Source: CALAZP01 sp964410725 (lineage in GTDB: Bacteria > Bacteroidota > Bacteroidia > Chitinophagales > Saprospiraceae). From it: a stretch of 11,144 bases of DNA. The position numbers were made by a program, and so were the translations under genes. Within the stretch, counting starts at the first letter, position 1; every line of letters begins with the position of its first letter. Below are positions 7,202 to 11,144 of the stretch, one piece after another. The notes beneath the pieces were generated by a model that saw only the letters and a program-made list of their open reading frames with translations, had not been told where the DNA came from and did not search any database. The stretch covers positions 1 through 11,144 of the forward strand of contig CAYPID010000056.1 in NCBI GenBank assembly GCA_964410725.1. The letters run 5' to 3'.

Positions 7202-9724
7202 TTATTTCATTTTATCTCCAAAGAAAATTGCATTCATTAGGAGCTTGTTGGTGCCAAACCAAAACGCTCTGAAATTAGTGTTCTCAGTAAAGGCGATAAC
7301 GGTTCCTCTTCCTTTTCCTGCAGATCGAAAAGCCGAGCTGTTTTTTAATAATTCGTAGGTGGTGTCGTGAATATAACCACTCATCAACGGTTCTGAAGTG
7401 TACAGAATAGGATTGTTGTAGCTTTGTTCATTGGGCTCCATAATTAAGGAGGCATTTTTGAAGAGCGGTAAGGTTTCGTTTTTGTAACCAAATGCAATAG
7501 GATGAGATCGGTCTAATTGAGCTTCAAAAATAGTTCCACCGACCCCTCTGGCCCCATTGAAATTTCGCCTGTTTTCAAAGTTGACCCCTTGGGCTATATT
7601 GCGAGTTGATTTAAATTTCACATTGATAAGGTCGTTACTAGCTGCCCAGCTGGTCGCATTTTTATAAGTAATTAAGGTGCCGCCAGCGTTGACCCAATTT
7701 TTGATGTTCTCAGTTCCCGCTTTGTCAATCGCCCCTCCGGATGCGTTGGGAATGATAATATGGGTATATCGACTAATATCCATCCGACTAAAATTCCGGG
7801 TGTCTAATTTGGTGAGGAGGATATCCATTCTTTGATCAAATAAGTGCCAGATTTCCCCAGCATCAGCATAGGTAATTCCATCACCTACCAAAATAGCAAC
7901 TTCAGGTTTCTGGATGGTTTCAAAGTTTCTACTTCCTAGATCTATTCCTTTAGATGTCCATCCGGTTGTCACTGGCTGGACTTCGATAAAGGATTGTTCA
8001 GCAACGGCTATTAACAATTGGTGCAATTGATTGGGTGACATGTTTTGAAGCGCAACCGGAATCATTAAAGTTCCATAGTCATAGTCTTTGCCCTGAAGCG
8101 TAAACGGTTGCATAGCTACTTTGACAATGAGGTCCTTTTGCAACAATTGATTCAAAGCTTTTGGGGCATAGTATTCGTTCCATTGAATTAAGTAAGCATA
8201 ATCGCTGGCTGTAAAATTAGGAGTGGATAAAGTGGGAATATTATTGATAAGTTCACCGAGTTGATTTTTGGGCGCATTTTCATGGTAGTCCATATTAAAA
8301 GCTAATGGAAATGACCAAGCAGAGATATCGTAAAATAGACTATCTGCAAAAGTGGTTCGCTTTTCAAATATGGCTTCAATCAAGCGACTTTGTTTTTGAT
8401 TCTTGGGGACCATATAAGCATAGCCTTTGCGGTAGCTTTTTCCCGACAGGGTAAAATCGCTTTTTAGGTGGTGCACTTCAATTTGATGTTTGAGTAGAAT
8501 CTCAGCCAAGTGCTTAGTTCTGGCGGCATCGGTTTCGTCTCCAAAGACGATGATGGATTCTGAAGCTTCCTTTCGAGCATCAGCATAAAATTGTCTTCTG
8601 TAATCTAGTAGTTTATTTTTCAGGGCTACTCCAGCTTTTAGAGTGGATAGGGCGGCGGTAAATTGGTTTCGGATGGTAAAGGGGAAGGTAAGGATGCCGT
8701 TGTCACTTTCCTGTGCATGACCTCGGGAAGAGGCTTGTTCAAAGAGGATTCCAATACTGCCATTGACATCTGGATAAGTAGATCCCTTGCCGTAGTAGAA
8801 ATCGTCGTAATCTTCTTCTGAATAATACAGACTTCCAATTTTATCCAACCCTTCTGCGTGATATTGTCCGATGGCAGCGGTCAGTTCCTGATTCAATTGA
8901 GGGGTTAGCGGGTGAGTCCTTTCTGGGATTCCAGGCTGAAAGAAAAAGGTGCTGTTGGTTCCCATTTCGTGGTGGTCGGTTAGGATATTGGGATGCCATT
9001 GATGAAAGGTGGTTTGACGAGCATTACTCTCTGGTAATTGAATGGGCAACCAATCGCGGTTCATGTCAAACCAGTAGTGGTTTGTACGTCCGCCAGGCCA
9101 GGATTCTCGGTACTCTCTGTCATTGGGGTCGGGATTGATGTTTTTGCTTTTATGCATATTGGCCCAGGTGGCAAATCTATTGAGGCCATCAGGATTAAAG
9201 GAAGGATCAAATAGGATAATGGTATTTTGTAGCATTTGGTCGATTGCTGGACCTTCAGCCGCAGCTAGGTAATAAGCGACGGCTAAGGAGGCGTTACTAC
9301 CACTGGGTTCGTTTCCATGGATGGAAAATCCTTGATTGATAACGATGGGCATCTTGCTTATATCGAGCTTTTCCGCACCGGGTTCTGAAAGTTGAAGGTG
9401 TTTTTGGCGGATGGCTTCCAGATTTTGATGGTTGGTCGGAGAAGTAATGGTTAATAAAATGAGAGGCCGTCCTTCGTATGTGGTACCTCTTTCTTCGTAG
9501 GAAATTCGATCGCTAGATTCGGCTAGTGCTCTCATGTAATAGACGAGTTTGTCGTGGGTCACATGCCATTCTCCTACTTCGTGACCAATTATGGATTTGG
9601 GAGTGGGGATATTGGGGTTGTAGGTCAAGTCTTGTGGCAGGTAGTAACTGAGGTCCAGTGGAGCCGTTTGTGCTGAGGTGAAGGTAGCCAAAAGCATCAA
9701 GGCGTAAAACAGTAAATTTTTCAT
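7202..9724 (-). CDS. Secreted M14-family zinc carboxypeptidase with GATase-like C-terminal domain
   Basis: 840 residues from the ATG at 9724; a TTG six codons upstream (9742) is possible but less likely because MKNLLFYALMLLATFTSAQ is itself a complete signal peptide with cleavage before Gln. The M14 domain covers about 50-375. Zinc ligands are His136 and Glu139 (HGNE) and a His in TDHHEMG (251 or 252); the catalytic Glu is Glu329 in GILFEQAS. A middle region follows, then from about 607 (PEVAILVGDG) to about 700 a class I glutamine-amidotransferase-like fold. There the usual nucleophile Cys is not seen: IIIPNASGG occupies the elbow, so this domain is probably structural or ligand-binding. Large M14 proteins of this build are common in Bacteroidota. 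Expected to be periplasmic or secreted and to trim peptides; the substrate is unknown. It converges with the GMC gene and shows no functional tie to it. Confidence 0.92.
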   Translation of the reverse strand: MKNLLFYALMLLATFTSAQTAPLDLSYYLPQDLTYNPNIPTPKSIIGHEVGEWHVTHDKLVYYMRALAESSDRISYEERGTTYEGRPLILLTITSPTNHQNLEAIRQKHLQLSEPGAEKLDISKMPIVINQGFSIHGNEPSGSNASLAVAYYLAAAEGPAIDQMLQNTIILFDPSFNPDGLNRFATWANMHKSKNINPDPNDREYRESWPGGRTNHYWFDMNRDWLPIQLPESNARQTTFHQWHPNILTDHHEMGTNSTFFFQPGIPERTHPLTPQLNQELTAAIGQYHAEGLDKIGSLYYSEEDYDDFYYGKGSTYPDVNGSIGILFEQASSRGHAQESDNGILTFPFTIRNQFTAALSTLKAGVALKNKLLDYRRQFYADARKEASESIIVFGDETDAARTKHLAEILLKHQIEVHHLKSDFTLSGKSYRKGYAYMVPKNQKQSRLIEAIFEKRTTFADSLFYDISAWSFPLAFNMDYHENAPKNQLGELINNIPTLSTPNFTASDYAYLIQWNEYYAPKALNQLLQKDLIVKVAMQPFTLQGKDYDYGTLMIPVALQNMSPNQLHQLLIAVAEQSFIEVQPVTTGWTSKGIDLGSRNFETIQKPEVAILVGDGITYADAGEIWHLFDQRMDILLTKLDTRNFSRMDISRYTHIIIPNASGGAIDKAGTENIKNWVNAGGTLITYKNATSWAASNDLINVKFKSTRNIAQGVNFENRRNFNGARGVGGTIFEAQLDRSHPIAFGYKNETLPLFKNASLIMEPNEQSYNNPILYTSEPLMSGYIHDTTYELLKNSSAFRSAGKGRGTVIAFTENTNFRAFWFGTNKLLMNAIFFGDKMK

Positions 9725-9887
9725 AGGGTTTTTTATTAGCAAATTACAAATTATTGAGGGTTTGTAGTGGGGTTAAGACTCTTTGAGTGGCGATTAAAAG
9801 GTGTTTTCTTGTTACGCAATCTTGTTTTTTAGTTGGTTGGGTGTTGAAAATGGGCTATTTGGGGTTGTCTCAAATATTGAATTGATG

Positions 9888-9928
9888 ATTTGACACGTGC
9901 CATATCTTTAAAAAAAAAATTTGACACG
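9888..9928 (+). repeat. Direct repeat ATTTGACACG, two copies 31 bp apart
   Basis: The ten-base sequence ATTTGACACG occurs at 9888-9897 and exactly again at 9919-9928. The start-to-start distance of 31 bp is about three helical turns, so both copies face the same side of the DNA. Each copy runs into a small palindrome: CACGTG at 9894-9899 in the first, ACAC-G-GTGT at 9924-9932 in the second. Ten A residues (9910-9919) separate them, overlapping the second copy by one base. This layout suits a regulator-binding pair upstream of the right-hand gene, but no regulator is identified. Confidence 0.5.
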
Positions 9929-9954
9929 GTGTATTGTTATAAGAAATAGATTTT
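9920..9954 (+). promoter_or_regulatory. Candidate promoter of the fibre-like gene
   Basis: TTTG at 9920-9923 could be the -33 element and TAGATTTT at 9947-9954 (one mismatch to TAnnTTTG, with a G directly after it) the -7 element; the 23-base spacing is at the long end of the Bacteroidota range. Transcription would begin about ten bases before the ATG. An alternative pair is TTG at 9882-9884 and TATCTTTA at 9903-9910 with an 18-base spacer, which would give a longer leader. The sequence does not decide between them. Confidence 0.35.
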
Positions 9955-9972
9955 GAGGTAAAATTAATTCTG

Positions 9973-11144
9973 ATGAAAAAAGTTATAAGTTTTTTGTTTT
10001 TAAGCATTGTTTATTTTGGGGCTACTGCACAAGCGCCTGATAGTTTAAGTTTTCAAGCGGTTATAAGAGCTGAGGATGGAACCTTATTGGCTGATCAATC
10101 TGTTTCTGCCAGGGTTGGAATCTATCAAGGTGCTGAAGATGGCACTAAAGTTTTTGAGGAGACCCACACGGCCACTACCAATTCCAATGGATTGTTGACC
10201 TTGCTAATAGGTGGAGGGTCGAATGTTACCGGGGATTTATCTACGATAGATTGGGGAGCGGGTCCATATTTTATTAAGCGGGAGATTGACCCGAATGGAG
10301 GGACAGATTATGTAATTAGTGGGACTAGTCAATTTTTGAGTGTGCCTTATGCGTTATATGCTGCTTCTGGTGGTTCGGCGGATAATATGGGTAATCACAC
10401 AGCTTCTCAAGATTTGGATATGAATGGAAATGCGATTACTGAGAAATCTAGCGCTAGTACTCCTTTAACACTGGAAGTTAAGTTGAATGATCAAGATATG
10501 CAATTGACCTCTTACGATGAAATTTATATTACTACTATTGAAGGAACCGGTAACGACCCAGATGGAAATCCATATTCCACCTTCGGAGATATTGAATTAA
10601 CTTCTGCGGATGATATTTTTATAAATGCAAACGATGGTTTGGAATTATTGGGTGATTACGATGTTATTATAAGTAATGATATAGATTATGAAGATCATTG
10701 GGAGCTTGGTGATGATGACGATGTCAATATTTATTCTTCAGATGATGTCAATATTATTTCCTCGGATAATGTAATAATTGAACCTATGGATAATTTTGAA
10801 ATAACCGCAGGTGCGAATGTTAACATTACATCAGGAGTTCAATTGTACCTGAAATCAGGAGCAGGAGAAAATCTAGGAATTGAAACTGGGAATGATATAG
10901 AATTAATAGCAAATGATGATGATTTAGATTTTGTAGAAATCTGGAGAGGAAGATATCATGCTTTATATAACCTTCCTAATACAGAAGGTGAAGAAGGCCA
11001 GATTCTGATTCGTGAAGGAACTGCAACTGGTGCAACATCGGAAAGGTACACACAATGGACCCCTTATAAATTGCCATTAACAGACGGAACTAATGGTCAG
11101 ACCCTTATTACTGATGGTGGAGGTAACGTGACTTGGGGATCTCC
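9973..11144 (+). CDS. Secreted fibre-like protein with octad repeats (open at right edge)
   Basis: 390 codons without a stop, continuing past the window. An in-frame stop at 9940-9942 makes ATG 9973 the start. MKKVISFLFLSIVYFGATA is a signal peptide, cleavage before Gln20. Residues about 24-131 match a domain common in Bacteroidota surface proteins: SFQAVIRAEDGTLLADQSVS, then TNSNGLLTLLIGGG, ending in SVPYALYA. After a DMNGNAI motif, residues 175-297 carry about thirteen 8-residue units of the form Asp/Asn-hydrophobic-x-hydrophobic-x-Ser/Ala-x-Asp, for example DIELTSAD, DIFINAND and DVNIISSD, interrupted by a 15-residue insert (191-205) and an irregular stretch (238-249). Two copies of an LP-x-x-x-G-x-x-GQ-x-L motif follow (334-345, 367-378), the second ending TDGGGNVTW. 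In related proteins such motifs often precede trimeric fibre or endosialidase-chaperone tails, which would lie outside the window. The likely role is surface adhesion or structure; the function is unknown. Confidence 0.85.
   Translation, partial: MKKVISFLFLSIVYFGATAQAPDSLSFQAVIRAEDGTLLADQSVSARVGIYQGAEDGTKVFEETHTATTNSNGLLTLLIGGGSNVTGDLSTIDWGAGPYFIKREIDPNGGTDYVISGTSQFLSVPYALYAASGGSADNMGNHTASQDLDMNGNAITEKSSASTPLTLEVKLNDQDMQLTSYDEIYITTIEGTGNDPDGNPYSTFGDIELTSADDIFINANDGLELLGDYDVIISNDIDYEDHWELGDDDDVNIYSSDDVNIISSDNVIIEPMDNFEITAGANVNITSGVQLYLKSGAGENLGIETGNDIELIANDDDLDFVEIWRGRYHALYNLPNTEGEEGQILIREGTATGATSERYTQWTPYKLPLTDGTNGQTLITDGGGNVTWGS
10495..10863 (+). repeat. Coding array of 24-bp (8-residue) repeat units
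   Basis: The region encodes residues 175-297 of the secreted protein as a mostly gap-free run of octads. At DNA level the units have largely diverged, but GATGTCAATATT is exact at 10720-10731 and 10744-10755, 24 bp apart, showing the unit length directly and suggesting a relatively recent duplication. The hydrophobic-x-hydrophobic core with Asp/Asn or Ser at the turns suggests one short beta strand per unit. This could form a beta-helix or interwoven trimeric shaft; the structure is inferred. Confidence 0.7.

Larger units (their letters stand above)
9725..9972. other. Divergent intergenic region between peptidase and fibre-like gene
   Basis: 248 bp with no credible open reading frame. The half next to the peptidase (9725-9870) is AT-rich with several G runs; I see no clear promoter there for the minus strand beyond degenerate TAATTTG strings near 9742-9755. 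The half next to the right-hand gene contains a duplicated ATTTGACACG box, a ten-base A run and a candidate promoter, listed separately. No Rho-independent terminator hairpin was recognised. Confidence 0.6.

Noticed and set aside
7160..7240. Bidirectional terminator between the convergent GMC and peptidase genes.
   Set aside because: Only 6 bp separate the stops and no stable hairpin with a T run was found on either strand.
9890..9943. Sigma-70-like promoter from TTGACA (9890 or 9921) with TATAAG at 9938.
   Set aside because: Spacing is wrong: 11 bp from the second TTGACA, and an A run lies where a -10 is needed for the first. Bacteroidota primary sigma factors also use a different consensus.
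10495..10863. Calcium-binding RTX repeats in the acidic array.
   Set aside because: The period is eight, not nine, and the GGxGxDxxx glycine pattern is missing.
10495..10863. CRISPR or other non-coding repeat array.
   Set aside because: The repeats are in frame, degenerate at DNA level, conserved at protein level, and without spacers.

Overview
The window reads as a chromosomal segment of a member of the Bacteroidota. Several things point that way. Promoter-like sites resemble the Bacteroidota TTG / TAnnTTTG pattern, and no clear Shine-Dalgarno sequences precede the starts. There is a large secreted M14 peptidase with a GATase-like tail of a kind common in this phylum. At the right edge is a secreted protein whose N-terminal domain and 'LP-x-x-DG-x-x-GQ-x-L-x-TDG-G-G-x-V-x-W' motif are typical of Bacteroidota surface proteins. 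The sequence does not settle the family or genus. I see no tRNA, rRNA, CRISPR array, insertion sequence or phage integration signature.

Layout from left to right. Positions 1-3382 (minus strand) hold a tight three-gene cluster, transcribed right to left: an SDR oxidoreductase, an IlvD/Edd dehydratase of the sugar-acid (L-arabonate) type, and an SMP-30/gluconolactonase-type lactonase cut by the left edge. Together they can supply dehydrogenase, lactonase and dehydratase, the upper half of a non-phosphorylative sugar oxidation route ending in a 2-keto-3-deoxy sugar acid. The sugar itself cannot be read from the sequence. From a very short divergent promoter region (about 3383-3440) a plus-strand run starts: a HerA-like/DUF853 ATPase, a small twin-arginine-signal protein of the gluconate 2-dehydrogenase subunit 3 family, and a GMC flavoprotein with a cysteine cluster. 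The last two look like a two-subunit, exported, cytochrome-linked sugar dehydrogenase. The flavoprotein ends 6 bp from the end of a convergent gene for a secreted M14 zinc carboxypeptidase (7202-9724, minus).

Positions 9725-9972 form a divergent intergenic region with a repeated ATTTGACACG box and a run of ten A residues. It leads into the last gene, a secreted protein open at the right edge (9973 to the end). This is the least ordinary item in the window: after a conserved N-terminal domain it carries a long array of 8-residue, Asp/Asn-capped repeats that look like short beta strands, as in a fibre or beta-helix shaft.

The likely biological theme of positions 1-7195 is sugar oxidation, with periplasmic FAD-dependent oxidation next to a cytoplasmic NAD-dependent pathway. 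The peptidase and the fibre-like protein are probably independent cell-envelope functions. I found no clearly new defence or mobile system. The octad-repeat protein and its upstream region most deserve a second look.
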